Positions 9,838-20,913 of a stretch of DNA of 31,070 nucleotides are shown here, piece by piece. How positions within the stretch are numbered: the first letter of the stretch is position 1; every line of letters begins with the position of its first letter. The translations under genes were made by a program, and so were the position numbers. The DNA lies in the NCBI GenBank assembly GCA_003990745.1, contig RBNI01000455.1:1-31070 (forward strand), given 5' to 3'. The notes beneath the pieces are model-generated. The model was not told the DNA's origin. It was given only the letters and a program-made list of their open reading frames with translations, and did not search any database. The DNA is from Jimgerdemannia flammicorona (taxonomy: Eukaryota; Mucoromycota; Endogonomycetes; Endogonales; Endogonaceae).

Positions 9838-11392
9838 TATTATGTAGTAGTTACTGAGTCCTTTAAATATGTCAGATTCTCTTCAAGGTATATCTCTTAG
9901 ACTAACTACAAGTTTGTTATAAGTAAGTTCATATTAGAGTACCTTCCCAAGGTCTTATAGTTCTCAAACTTCTTATCTTTAAACTATCTTGTTATCTCAT
10001 TAGAATGCTTACAAGAGATTGTATGTAAGTAAACTTGACTGACTTTATTTCGAAAGAAATAAGAGGGATATTTATACAAAATATAATTCAATAGTTGCTA
10101 AGATATAAAGCTAAATATAAATTCTAATAACCAAATAAAATACTGGAATACAGAAAACTACCAAGTTCCAGTGTCAGTACAGATGGTTGCACAGGTTCAG
10201 GATACTGATATAATTTCAGTAATATAGGAAAAGGATGCTGAAATAATTCTAAGTCACACAAGATCAGAATGCTAGTGGAGGAATAACTGTTATACAGAAA
10301 AAGAATGCCAGCATAATTCAGTATAACTAAGGGACTTAGAGCAGAATGTTCAGGACCATGGGGGCTTTATCTTCATCAGAGGTCAGGATGTCTTCAAAGG
10401 AGATGAGATTGATTTCATCATGCATTTTATATATATTGTATTGGATGATGTCATCACTGATGACATCATCATGTTTGACAGCAGCAGAGAGAGTGAGGAG
10501 ATCTAGAGCTCTCTAGTCTATGAGGTTCTCTTCCACAAAATAAGGGACAAATGTGGGGTCTTAGGAAGGTCTAACCTGAATGCTTGGGCCTTAGAATACT
10601 GAGATCAATTCTTGTAGGAATTGATCTGGGTTATCCTGAAGGATGGGATACCAGAAGTCTTCTACTTTATCACTATTGAGGATGATAGTAGACTGGGCTT
10701 CTGTAGCCCCTCTGGCTTCTAGTATATTGATATGGTGGGCTGATAGATCTCTGAAGTCTGTGACTTTAATATACTCTAAGTTTGGGATTGACCATAGTGC
10801 ATGCCTGAAGATCTGATGAATCTTCTTAGCTGTCCTTATTTTATATATATCTATAGGAGTGGCATCTTGTAACTCTTGAGGGCTGGCCTGTGGGAACTCC
10901 CAGTAGAGAAGGTTTTCAATTTCATACTCCTGTCACATTTAGAGGCATTTGATAGTAATAGTGATCCTTGTTTTCATTTTACAGCAGTAGAGGATAAAGT
11001 AATAAGGATCCCCAGTACCCAGGTTGAGGCTAGGAGTCCTTCTTGTGTGGGTCCTCATGGCTCTTGAAACATTCTTTCTTCAACTGAGGGATCTTGGTGA
11101 TTCCTTGACCTTGAGGTTTGGTGAGCAGTAGGCATTTTGTTTATAGTAAGTCTTTGAGCTATTTTGGAATTGGTGGATCTTGTTGAGTTGCTACTACTAC
11201 AGTTTCTTGATCCTTCTTTTATATTCCTCAAGATGTCTGTACTGTGGTCCCAAAGACTCATAGTTGGTCATCATTGCTCATCTTGTTGCCTAAATGAGTT
11301 ATGCCATATGATCTTCTTATGCTTCAATCTGGTGGCTTATAAGGAAAGGCTGTCTCCTGTACTGATATTATTATTCTGAGGTCACCATTATA
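9838..11392 (-). repeat. Element C 3' LTR (1555 bp), carries ORF3
   Basis: It aligns along its length with 17068-18612 and, inverted, with 27892-29484. On the minus strand it begins TATAATGGTGACCTC (originally TGTAA...) at 11392, right after the AGGAGGAAGA tract, and ends at 9838 next to ATAT. It contains the decayed ORF3 (11072-10336), a TATA-like box near 10066-10080 and AATAAA near 10044-10052 in minus-strand sense. U3 is thus about 1.3 kb and R-U5 about 0.2 kb. Confidence 0.88.
10336..11072 (-). pseudogene. ORF3 copy in the element C 3' LTR
   Basis: Same protein as in the solo LTR (28208-28981). It starts at the ATG equivalent (11072, MFQ) and ends at TAA 10336-10338. A 10-base deletion near 11064 relative to the other two copies shifts the frame close to the start, and several Trp and Gln codons have become stops. 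The core ...TAKKIHQIFRHALW and the VTDFRDLSAHH segment are still readable. One codon is informative: the QFL-Q junction is CAA here (near 10600) but TAA in the other two copies, so the stop in those copies is a secondary C-to-T change and the ORF originally ran to NILL-stop. Confidence 0.75.
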
Positions 11393-11402
11393 TCTTCCTC
11401 CT
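11393..11402 (-). promoter_or_regulatory. Element C polypurine tract
   Basis: On the minus strand AGGAGGAAGA lies directly before the 3' LTR start. Element D has AGGAGGAAGT directly before its 3' LTR. This placement shows that ORF3 lies inside the LTR in C. Confidence 0.85.
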
Positions 11403-11705
11403 AAATAAGGATCTTCTTGAACCTCCTTATTCATTGGTCCAGTCTTGAAAAATTTGCTAATCCCATAACCTCTGGTAGGGGGTCAAAAAGTAGTATTTAT
11501 GGGCTAGTATCTTCTTTATGTATTTTGATGTGATGGTGAAGGGTCACTCTCTTTATATAGAGCAAGGGCCTGATTCTGATCTTAACTAATCAGTTGACAG
11601 TTTGAACTCCTCTGACTTTGAAAGTCTTATGGATAAGTAGTTGCTGGTACTGTATCCCTTAGAAAATGGTCCAGACAGATTGCCTGCTGGTCACAGGATA
11701 TGCTA
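11403..11705 (-). other. Spacer between integrase and polypurine tract of C
   Basis: About 300 bp. On the minus strand it has a TATA-like CTATATAAAG and short open stretches, but nothing I can assign. Confidence 0.5.
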
Positions 11706-12940
11706 TTATGATTCATGAACTAGAACCTCATAGGCAGTCATCATATTTTGCTTCTCTTGTATAGGTTTATGGTACTTCTTGAGTCTGTTCCTGTATACTG
11801 TGGTAGGTAGTATAGTCTCTGAGAGTTTTCTAAGCCAGAAGATAGTTCTCTTGATATCTTGCATATAGAAGAGTTCTTCCCATTTAGGCTCCAGTTTTTG
11901 TGACCATGAGGCTTCTACTATATTTTGTTACAGTAGGACCTTTTCTCTGATTTGGATGGGTTCTAGAGTCTTGTAATTCTTTTCTGCATTCTTTCTTATC
12001 AGCACTTGTGACTTGGTGATGTAATCTTCAGCCTTCCTCCTGATTTGGTGTAGTCTCCAGATTTCTGAGTCAACTTGTCTCTAAGTTAGGTCTAGATTTA
12101 TAGCTGAGGTTCTATTGGAATCTTCTTCAAAGAGTAGTTCTCTTAGGGTAAAGTGTGTACTCTATAACCATATGTCTTGTAGGACAGAGAGGGCAGTTGG
12201 GAGGTAGTTATCTCAATTCTTATATGTGTCTGAAATCTTCACTTGAGGGTCTTGTTGGTTCTCTCTATCTGTCCATTTCCTTGAGAGTGGTATGCAGTAG
12301 TCTTGATGTGCTGAATCTTATATTTCTGATATATTATCTCATGGAATCCATTGACAAATTCTGTGCTGCAGTCTGTGGTGATTTACTTTGATGTCTTGTT
12401 ATGGCAGATGATTTCTTGGTACAGGAAGTTGGCTATAGAGAGAGCATTGGCTTCTTGTAATACTCCTGCTTCTATCCATTTGGTAAAGAGGTCTACAATA
12501 ACTATAATATAGCAGTTTCCTGATAGTGTTACTGGTAGTGGCCCAATGATATCTATTGTGATGTAATAGAAGGGGATAGGCTCAATTCTTGATGACCTGG
12601 GTGCCTGGTCTTGCTGATCTTATTTCTATTTTTGGTACTTGTCACACCCTTTGACAAATTGGCATAGGTCTTCTTCCATCTTGGGCCACTATATAGTTCT
12701 TCTTACCTTGTCATATGTGTTGGTTCCTCCTAGGTATCCTTGTTCATATACTTCCTTCATTACTTGATACTTCTTGTATTTGGGTATTATAAGCTTTTCT
12801 CCTTTTCTGAGTATAGTGTTGTCTAGTTCAAACTGTTTCCAAGTCTGGTTGATAATAGTGATTGTCCAGGGTTTGAGGTGGTTGGGCATCTTCTACTGCC
12901 TAAGATAGCTGATTAATCCATAGTATAACTCCTTATTCAT
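11706..12940 (-). pseudogene. Element C integrase (broken)
   Basis: It starts at ATG 12940 (MNKELYYG, as in D), overlapping the upstream frame's TAA (12935-12933). A stop follows at the RQ-stop-KMP position, where D has Arg. Then come the zinc-binding N-terminus (YEQGYLGGTNTYDKVRRTI), in which the HELGH histidines of D have decayed, the DDE core near 12580-12230, and the C-terminal GPY/F-type module (LEPKWEELF, near 11885). The D equivalent ends at KKYHGQ. Here the frame runs on past KKYHKPI to a TAA at 11706-11708, probably because the native stop or start was altered. The product would be truncated and inactive. Confidence 0.85.
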
Positions 12941-15900
12941 GTTGAATAGTCTTGATGGGGGTATTTTGGAGTATTCTTGAGAGTGCATCAGCATTGGTAT
13001 TAGTTCTTCCTGAGCAGTACTTGACAGTACAGTCATACTCTTGCAGCCTGTAGATCTATCTGGCATATATTCCTTTGGGGTTCAGAGTGTGGAATAACCA
13101 GGCAAGAGCTGAATGATCTGTTTGAATAGTAAAGTATTTCCCAGCTAGGTAGTAGTGGAACTTGTCTACTGCCCAAACTACTGCTAAGCATTCAAGCTTG
13201 CATAACTTATAGTTCTGTTCTGCTCCATGGGTACCTCAGCTTGCATAGGAGATGACATATTAATGTCCATCTTTCTTCTGAGCAAGGACTGCTCCAAGTT
13301 CTATAGCACTTATATCTGTCTGCAGGATGAACTCTAGGTTCCAATCTGGTCTTCTGAGGATGGGTGCTTTGGTCAACCTGGTCTTGAGTTCATTGAAGAT
13401 TTCTTAGCATTCCTTGGTCTATTCGAATTTGGTCTCCTTCTTCAGTAGCTCATAGATAGGTGCTGAAATATTAGAGTATCCTTTGATGAATCTTCTGTAG
13501 TAGGAGGCCAGTCCAAGGAAGGCATGGACTTCTGTAGTTGTTCTGGGTCTTGAGTAGGCTGTAACAGCCTCAATCTTCATAAGGTCTGTATGGATTCTGG
13601 TCTGGTTGATAAGGTGTCCTAGGTAGGTGATTTCCTGAGCTACAAACTTATTCTTCTTGGGCTTGATGTAGAGGCCATGCTCCTTGAGCTTCTTGAGAGC
13701 TAGCTGTATATAGTTGATATATTCCTGTGCAGTATTGCTGAAGATGATCACATCATCAATATAGACAAAGAGCTATTTTCCAATCTCATTGCTGAAGACT
13801 CTGTTCATCATTTGCTGAAAACTTGCTGGGGCATTATACATTCCAAATGGCATATGCAGGTAGGTATAGGTGGCATCAGGTATGATGAAGGCTGATTTCT
13901 CACTGGTGTCTTGAGTGAGACCAATCTGATGGAAGCCTGAGAACAGATCCAAGGTGGTGTAGTATTTGGCTTTGCTTCCAAGGGTGGTAAGGATTTCTTG
14001 AATATTTGGCAAGGGCTGCTTATCCTTCTTGGTAATTGTATTGAGAATACAGAGTCTTGGGGCAAACTCTCCAGACTTGCTTCCTTTCTTTAGGGCAAGG
14101 ATAATGAGTGAAGCCCAGGGACTGATAGCTTGCTTAATGATTTTGGCTTCTTCTATTTCCTTGAGTTCTGCTTGCAGCCATTCTCTATAGGCAGGTGATA
14201 TAGATCTGGCTTTCTAGTAGATAGGCTTAGTATTACTTGTATCAACTTCATGATAGTACTTGGGTTCTTGATTATAGATATCCCTGAAGTCTATAGCAAG
14301 TACTCCTTCATTCTAGTACAGAATCTTGAGAAGTTGTTCTTCTAGGGGAAAGTTTTCTCCAATGATATATGTGTGCTTATTCTGGTCCTTGTCTTTCTTG
14401 TACTGAAGTTTGGTAATCTTGGTAGTAGCATAGGCTCCTCTTCCAGTAGATCCAAAGTCTTGTTCTCCTCTTTTGGTCTTGATGAGTTCAATGGCTTCAG
14501 TGATCTTAGGTTTCTTAATTTTGTAGATCAGCATCTAGCCAATTCTATTATGCTTCTTAACTTCGAATGGAGTGGTGGGGTTGTAATTCCTGACTATGAG
14601 GAAGATCTCACCAGTGTAATCAGAGTCAATTACTCCTCCTTCAACTGAGATTTCACTTTTGGTCAGACTGCTCCTGGTCTTGATAATTCCAGCATAGTTC
14701 TCTAACAACTTGACTCCAATTCTGGTGCCAAGTAGAGTGGCAGTCTGTGGTTCAAGGGTAGCATCTTGAATGCTAGCAAGGTCCATTCCTATGGCTCCTT
14801 CAGTCTTATATTTGGGGATCTTGGCTTTGGGGTGAAACTTCTTGATCTTGAGGGTGATGTCTGGTTCTTGTTCCTCCTTATTATCACTGTCAGCTCGAAG
14901 CTCTGGGGGCTGGTCATATTCTTCAGCTTTCCTTTTTGCTTCAGCAGCTTCTTGCTCATACTTCTGTTAGCAGATTTTTCTGACTTCACTGATACAGGAC
15001 CAGCAGTCATTCAGGTGTTCAGAGCAGTACATTCTAGTATCATGGGGGCATCTTCCTTGAGGGGCATAGCTATCAATGATCTTATTATACCACTGCTTAT
15101 CTGTGAGCTTGGATGTCTTATTCTTATTCTTGTTTACTGAGTGTATAAAGACATCTGTATCCTCTTCATCTCCTTCCTCCATGTCTAGTAGAACTCCTTT
15201 GTAGATATTGATAGAGACTTGTATCTTTCTTCCTCTATAGTTGATCTGCATCTTCTGGGCATTGAGGTCAATGATGGCCTTGGCCTTGTGAAGTCATTGG
15301 TTACTAATGAGGATGTCATAGTTGGTGGCGCTTATAATAATCACATCTACTGGGATAGTAGCTTCTCCTATCTTGATGGGGACTTCTCAAATTTTGCCAA
15401 GGGGGGTAGCTTGTATACCATCTGCTATGACATAGATCATCTTGGTAGACTCTTCAATATCCCAGCCTAGGTGGTCAATTGCCTTCTTGCTCATGAGACA
15501 TCCTCCAGCACTGGTATCAATGATAGTATCAAAGATATAATCTTCAATCTGACATAGGGTATAGGCTGATGTCTTGTGCTGGTCTTCAGATTCTTTGCCT
15601 GAGTCTTCAGATTCTTCTTATACATTGTGAGCTTCTACAATCTTATACTCTTGATTCTTGGCAGTAGTTGCAAGTCCTACTCTCAACTGCTGTCTGAAGG
15701 CAGGGACTTTGGCTAGCTGTCCAAAAGTAGCATTCACCTTCTGTTCCTTGAGATCCTTATAGATATCATACTAGTGGATCTTGGTCTTATGCAGCTTCTG
15801 TTTCTTTTTGCTTTCACTTTCTCCTGAGACTGGAGTAGTACCTTCAATGATTTGGTAGACAGCTTCATCTAACTCTATGTCTTGATCAATCTCCTCAGGT

Positions 15901-16941
15901 TGGGTCTTGCTTTGAATAGTGACAGCTGGGGTCTTCTTTAGTCTTCCAACTGGCTTGCAGTTGCTCTTCTTGTTATAGAGCTTGGACTGGGTTCTGGCAT
16001 CTTCAGTGATAGGATAGAATTCAGGCTCCTCATAGTATTCTTCATTGTCAGTGTCACCAATCTCCTCGATGACTACTGCATTGATTTGTTCTCTAGTTCT
16101 GGTAGCATTACTTGGTTGGGCTTTGTATCTTATTTCAGTCATGCAACTCTTTATATAGTGGCCTTCTTCTCCACATCTGAAGTATGTAATATTACATTCT
16201 TCTGTAGTAGCTGCAAATCTCTGCACTGGTCTCCTGTTGGCACTTCAGACTTCTCTAACAACATCACCAAGGTGTGCAGTCATCTTGGCAAACTACTTGG
16301 TGAGTTCCTCCACTGGGTCAGCTTTGGCTGCCTTGGGGATAGATGGGAATAGTTGTCTGTTTATAACTGTGGTGAGTATGATACTAGTTGGCTTTGATGG
16401 CTCCTTCTTAATGCCAGTTATTTTCTCCATTAAGTGTTCAGCGGAGTGTCTGGCAGTCCAATATCTCTGTACAAAGACTACTTTCTAATCAAGGATCAGT
16501 ACAGCTGGAGTAGACTGATATGCCTCAAGCAATTTCAGGATGAACTCCTTTGAGGAAGGTTGAATCCACTATTTGTTTCTTGAGGTAGTCATCATAGCCA
16601 GCTAAGATAATCTGATGACAGATTCAGATATAGAATGAGTTGAGATCTTTACTGAGTCCCTGGCAGATAGTATTGAGTTGATCCTTGAGAGCTTACTTGA
16701 TCTCTTTGGTATAGTATATAGTTTTGAGGAAGGTCTTCATGTTGGCAAGTCTGGCTGCACCAGTATCAGCAATAGTGGCTGCATTGAACTTATCTCTAGC
16801 AGGTCCTCTGAGGCTGACTAGTAGAAGGGCCAATTGTGTATTCACATTAAGGGCTCATACAGCAGTGAATTCTTCAAAGTCTTCAATGAAGGTCAGGATT
16901 GACTCTTCAGTAGTATATCTATAGAATGTAGGGGGATGCAT
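12933..16941 (-). pseudogene. Element C gag-protease-Cys/His-dUTPase-RT-RNase H (broken polyprotein)
   Basis: Minus strand from ATG 16941 (MHPPTFYRYTTEESI, matching D MRLPVFHGYTSDESI). The knuckle at 16184-16143 reads YFRCGEEGHYIKSC, its first Cys now Tyr. Protease active site DTG has become DTS (AGT codon 15512-15510). A CPHDTRMYCSEHLNDCWSC knuckle follows near 15050-14990, then dUTPase (14870-14430) with GMDLA, KTRSSL, GGVIDSDYTGE, a stop inside motif 4 (RIG-stop-ML) and GFGSTG decayed to DFGSTG. RT spans about 14200-13420 with YIDD kept near 13760. RNase H follows, to TAA 12933. Unlike D, there is no stop between the protease tail and the knuckle (AAG there). Confidence 0.88.
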
Positions 16942-17067
16942 TTCTATCTTATCTTGAATTCTTGCAAGGATGACTCTTGTAGTCAGAGTAGTTATTGTAG
17001 TGGTTATTCATTTTTTAGCTTAAAAGTAAGGAATTCATCTTAAATCACCAGCCAATGGGTACCAAGT
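16942..17067 (-). promoter_or_regulatory. Element C leader with primer binding site
   Basis: Directly inside the 5' LTR the minus strand reads ACTTGGTACCCATTGGCTGG (17067-17048). D has ACTTGGTGCCTATTGGCTGG at the same place, whereas the rest of the leader has diverged. This is the expected position of a tRNA primer site. An ATG about 60 nt before the gag start is also shared with D. Confidence 0.65.
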
Positions 17068-18612
17068 TGTCATATAGTGGTTGCTGAGTCCTTAAAATAT
17101 ATCAGATTCTCTTCAAGGTATATCTCTTAGACTAACTACAAGTTTGTTATAAGCAAGTTCTTATTGCAGTACCTTCCCAAGGTCTTATAGTCCTCAAACT
17201 TCTTATATTTAAACTGTCTTGTTATCTCTTTAGATTGCTTGCAAGGGATTGTGTGTAAGTGAACTTGACTGACATTATTTTGAAGGAAATAAGAGGGGTA
17301 TTTATATAAAATATAATTCAATAGTTGCTAAGATATAAAGCTAAATATAAATTCCAATAACCAAATAAAATACTAGAACACAGAAAACTGTCAAGTTCTA
17401 GTGTTGGTATAGATGGTTGCATAAGTTCAGGATACTGGTATAATTTCAGTGATATAGAAAAAGGGTACTGGAATAATTCTGAGTCACACAAGGTCAGAAT
17501 GCCAGTAGAGGAATAGCTGTTACACAAGAAAAGAATACCAATATAATTCAGTATAACTAAGGGACTTAGAGCAGAATATTCAGAACCATGGAGGCTTTAT
17601 CTTTATCAGAGATCAGGATGTCTTCGAAGGAGATGAGATCAGTTTTGTCACATATATCATACAGGATGATATCATTGCTGATGATATCATCACATTTAGC
17701 AGTGGCAGAGAGAGTGAGGAGATCTGGGGCTCTCCAGTCTATGAGGTTCTCTTCCACAAAATAAGGAACAAATGTGGGGTCTTGGAGAGGTCTAACCTGG
17801 ATACTTGGGCCTTGGAATACTGAGATCAATCCTTACAGGAATTGATCTGGGTTGTCCTGAAGGATGGGATGCTAGAAGTCTTCTACTTCATCACTATTGA
17901 GAGTGATAGTAGACTGGGCTTCTGTAGCCACCTTAGCTTCTAGTGCATTGATATGGTGGGCTGACAGATCTCTGAAGTCTGTAACTCTAATATACTCCAA
18001 GTTGGGGATCAACCATAGTGTATGTCTGAAGATCTGATGAATCTTCTTAGCTATTCTTGTTTTATATATATCCATAGGAGTGGTATCTTGGGCTGGTCTG
18101 TGGGAACTCCCAGCAGAGAAGATTTTCTATTTCATACTCCTACCACATTTGGAGATATTCAGTAGCAATAGCAATCCTTGTTTCCATTTCATAGCAGTAG
18201 AAGATAAAGTGATAAGGATCTCTGATACCCAGGTTGAGGCTAGAAGTCCTTCTTGTACAGGTCCTCATGGCTCTTCTGATGTCTTGAAACATCCTTTCTT
18301 CAACTGAGGGGCCTTAGTGATTCCTTGACCTTGAGGTTTGGCAAGCAGCAAGTATTTCATTTGTGGTAAGTCTTTGAGCTATTTTGGGATTGGTGGGTCT
18401 TGTTGAGTTATTGCTACTGTGATTCCTTAATTCTTCTTTTATATTTCTCAAGATGTCTATACTGTGGTCTCAATGACTCACAGTTGGTTATTATTGCTCA
18501 TCTTGTTGCCTGAGTGAGTTATGCTATATGATCTTCTTGTGCTCTGATCTAGTGACTTGCAAGGAAAGGCTGTCTCCTATGCTGATATTATTAATCTAAG
18601 ATCACTATTACA
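17068..18612 (-). repeat. Element C 5' LTR (1545 bp), carries ORF3
   Basis: On the minus strand it starts TGTAATAGTGATC (18612) and ends ATATGACA (17068), followed by the conserved leader. It is flanked by ATAT at 18613-18616. It has a TATA box (TATATAAATACCCC, near 17310-17296) and ORF3 in U3. It corresponds along its whole length to 9838-11392 and to the solo LTR, and all three end at the same two points. Confidence 0.9.
17566..18292 (-). pseudogene. ORF3 copy in the element C 5' LTR
   Basis: Starts at ATG 18292 (MFQDIRRAM) and ends at TAA 17568-17566 (NILL-stop). An 11-base deletion near 18089 relative to the 3' LTR copy shifts the frame. Within 18075-17872 the conserved core is open (RIAKKIHQIFRHTLW, VTDFRDLSAHH), followed by TAG in place of Trp and TAA in place of Gln (QFL-stop). 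The C-terminal segment 17829-17566 is open, acidic and rich in Ile/Asp. In promoter terms it lies entirely upstream of the LTR TATA box, that is in U3. Confidence 0.8.
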
Positions 18613-18616
18613 ATAT

Positions 18617-20336
18617 TTATGATAAGCTATAAGATCTATTACTTGTTTAAAGTACTTTAGTATACTAATAATATCTTTTAGTATCTGCTAAGTATAGTCT
18701 TCTATAGCATATTTTTGCAAATCTTTATTAGTTATAACTATCGAGATTAAAGACTATTAATAAATTAATTTATTAGATTATTAGAAGAAAAAACTAAAAA
18801 ATAAAAAAATTAAATATAATATAATCAGCTTATCTCTGATATTTCTAAGCTCTATTCAACTATTAAATATATTGAATTCCATTAAGTTTTAATATCTAAA
18901 ATAAGTTCTTTTGGATTGTAGACTCTAAAAGTTTTATATTATATAGTAAATTACTCTCAATATTATGGTAATAACTGGATCTTGATAATAATTAATTAGA
19001 GTTTTGAAATTATTTCTCTAGAACTATCTTTACTTATATTATCATTAGCTTTTAAATAGATTAAAAAGTCCTGAACAGTCAAATTAATAATATGAGCTAG
19101 GTAGCATTTATTATATTAGCTAATAGTTGAGGCCAGTATGATCAAACTCTGTTATGATTGTTTGAAAAAATATAGTATTGTTGGATATATTGTCTTTTTT
19201 ATTTTATAGACTTGAAGTTCTAAGGAATTTTTTTGGAAGAAAACCTAGACTATATAGGTCAAAACCCTCCCCACTATCTCTCAAACACTATACCCCTATT
19301 AATCTAGGCTAGCTAATGTCTAGCAGCTCAACTATATCAGATATAGCAGGGCTTAAAAATGCCCATATCTCACTCTGCATACTATGTCCTTCCTACTACT
19401 AGAGAGTAAACAAATATATATCCACAATTAAAGATATATGCATAAAATCTCAATATATATATAAGACTATGTCTGAGCTGATTTACATAGCCCCCACTAC
19501 CCTAAGTAGAGTAATAGACAAAGAAAAACCTTTATCAAAGTATAGAATAGTAGGTAAGACTTAGTTCTCTCAGATGAGATGAGTAGAGAACTTATATATA
19601 AGGTGAGAGAAGACCTCCAATACCCTATTACTCAAGCCTATAGGCTTTGATTATATTACTATATCAGCTTCTAGTTCTAGTTAAGTACAGCCAAGTTGCC
19701 TGATATGGGTAGCCTTGGGTCCATCCAATTACTTCAATAACTGGAGCCTAATCCTATATCTCACCAAAGTAGCTGAGAGTGATATCTACTATCTAACTAC
19801 TCTGTATCAATCAGAAGATCCCACTGATGTAGTATCTATCTCAGTCCTGATAATCACTCTCAGCCTAATACTCTACTGGTTTAAAGTAATCACACTTTCT
19901 TCTATCTGTGATGGTCATCTCCTCTCCCATTCTAACTCTATCTGAAAAATAGTTATCTACACTAGTACCATATTTACCAGAAAGCTCACTAAAGTCCAGA
20001 GGGCTCTACTATAGGTACTAAGGACCTGTAGGTTATCTATATTAATACTTGATACTCAAAGTTAGCTGATGCTCTATGTGATATACCCAGATGATATCTT
20101 ATTGATGATAGTAAAAGAAAGAAAGTATTGTACTAAAATAGATATATTCCAGATATAGCCAGAGGAATCAGAAACTGCAAAAAAGTAGAGAAAGCACTAA
20201 TCTGATATAAATAAAGAGGTAACTCATTACTATTGTCTCTCTTCTACTATATCCTTATAGATATAGTAAACCAATCTGAGATAGAGAGGGAGAATAAGAA
20301 GAAAGAAACTCAGAAGATTACCTATCACTCTTGTAA
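18617..20336. other. AT-rich region between C and D, unidentified decayed sequence
   Basis: The first 600 bp are very AT-rich with no coding signal. From about 19200 to 20336 the composition is more balanced and looks like a heavily decayed coding or transposon relic, but every frame is broken. The longest open stretch (19715-19945, 76 codons) has no recognisable domain. A short reading at 20072-20113 contains a YPDD tetrapeptide in a hydrophobic setting, which alone cannot identify an RT. Confidence 0.6.
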
Positions 20337-20340
20337 CTAG
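20337..20340. repeat. Target-site duplication of element D, left copy
   Basis: CTAG immediately before the 5' LTR, repeated at 27040-27043 immediately after the 3' LTR. If the LTR is taken to end one base earlier, it can also be read as 5 bp (ACTAG); the TG...CA LTR ends favour 4 bp. Confidence 0.8.
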
Positions 20341-20799
20341 TGTGATGGTACAGCCAGATTTGGAAGAAGGAAATAAGGAATAGACACTTGATCGCACCCA
20401 TTCCCAAAGTAGTATAGCATTATAAGTTAGCAGTCCTCAATTTCGACATTGTCTAATTTCTTAGACATTATCCAAATCGAATACCCTGATTTAGTATAGC
20501 CTTTAGACATTATCCAAATGTTTCGACAAAGTCCAAATGACTCATTTATTACTTAGCCACCCTCTCATAGCTAGCAAACTTGTATAAATAACCCAGTATC
20601 TTCAAGTGAATAAACCTCAGATCGAAATAGTTCAAAGCAAAGAGATAGCAAAGGAACTAGTAAGCCTGCGGGCAGATATACTTCGAACTCACCCACCCTC
20701 CCCTGCAACTTCAAGAGACTCTGCGAGAGTCAGAACAGTCAAGTTTTCAAGATACAGAAATCTGACGTACTTTCAAGAGTAAGTGTCCGCTACATTACA
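20341..20799 (+). repeat. Element D 5' LTR (459 bp)
   Basis: Starts TGTGATGG, ends GCTACATTACA. Contains TTAGCCAC (20553), a TATA box (TGTATAAATA, 20581-20590) and AATAAA within GTGAATAAACCTCAG (20606-20620). Differs from the 3' LTR at ten positions. Confidence 0.97.
20553..20620 (+). promoter_or_regulatory. Element D LTR core promoter and polyadenylation module
   Basis: TTAGCCAC, then ACTTGTATAAAT, then GTGAATAAACCTCAG, the same blocks in the same order as in the A LTR. Transcription probably starts a little downstream of the TATA box. Confidence 0.7.
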
Positions 20800-20830
20800 A
20801 CTTGGTGCCTATTGGCTGGTGATTCAAGAC
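20800..20830 (+). promoter_or_regulatory. Element D primer binding site region
   Basis: ACTTGGTGCCTATTGGCTGG directly after the 5' LTR is conserved with C (two changes in 20), and the match continues through GTGATT. Position and conservation indicate the tRNA primer site. I cannot name the tRNA. Confidence 0.65.
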
Positions 20831-20913
20831 GAATCTCTCACTTTCAAGCTGAACAATGAACAACTGCCACTACCCAAACAACCATACAAACCGAGCCCCA
20901 ATACCCAGACAAG

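Larger units (their letters stand above)
9838..18612 (-). mobile_element. Element C: complete-length Ty3/gypsy retrotransposon with ORF-bearing LTRs, decayed
   Basis: Reading the minus strand: 5' LTR (18612-17068), leader with probable primer site, gag, protease, Cys/His knuckle, dUTPase, RT, RNase H, integrase, polypurine tract, 3' LTR (11392-9838). It is flanked by ATAT on both sides (9834-9837 and 18613-18616). LTR ends are TGTAA and TGACA in the better copy. All genes are recognisable but carry many stops and lost residues, and CpG is nearly absent, so the element is old and inactive. Its protein order, leader, polypurine tract and 4-bp duplication match D, making it a sister family. Confidence 0.9.

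Noticed and set aside
17068..18612. Element C as two tandem elements sharing a 0.5-kb LTR, the ORF3 block at 17566-18612 being the tail of a second, truncated element
   Set aside because: Two of the three copies would then have been cut at exactly the same base. The shared end points, the polypurine tract just before the 3' block, and the ATAT and TTAT/CTAT duplications fit a 1.55-kb LTR better.
20072..20113. YPDD in a hydrophobic context, suggesting an RT relic
   Set aside because: No other RT block lies at the right distance in any frame; a tetrapeptide in decayed AT-rich DNA is not enough.
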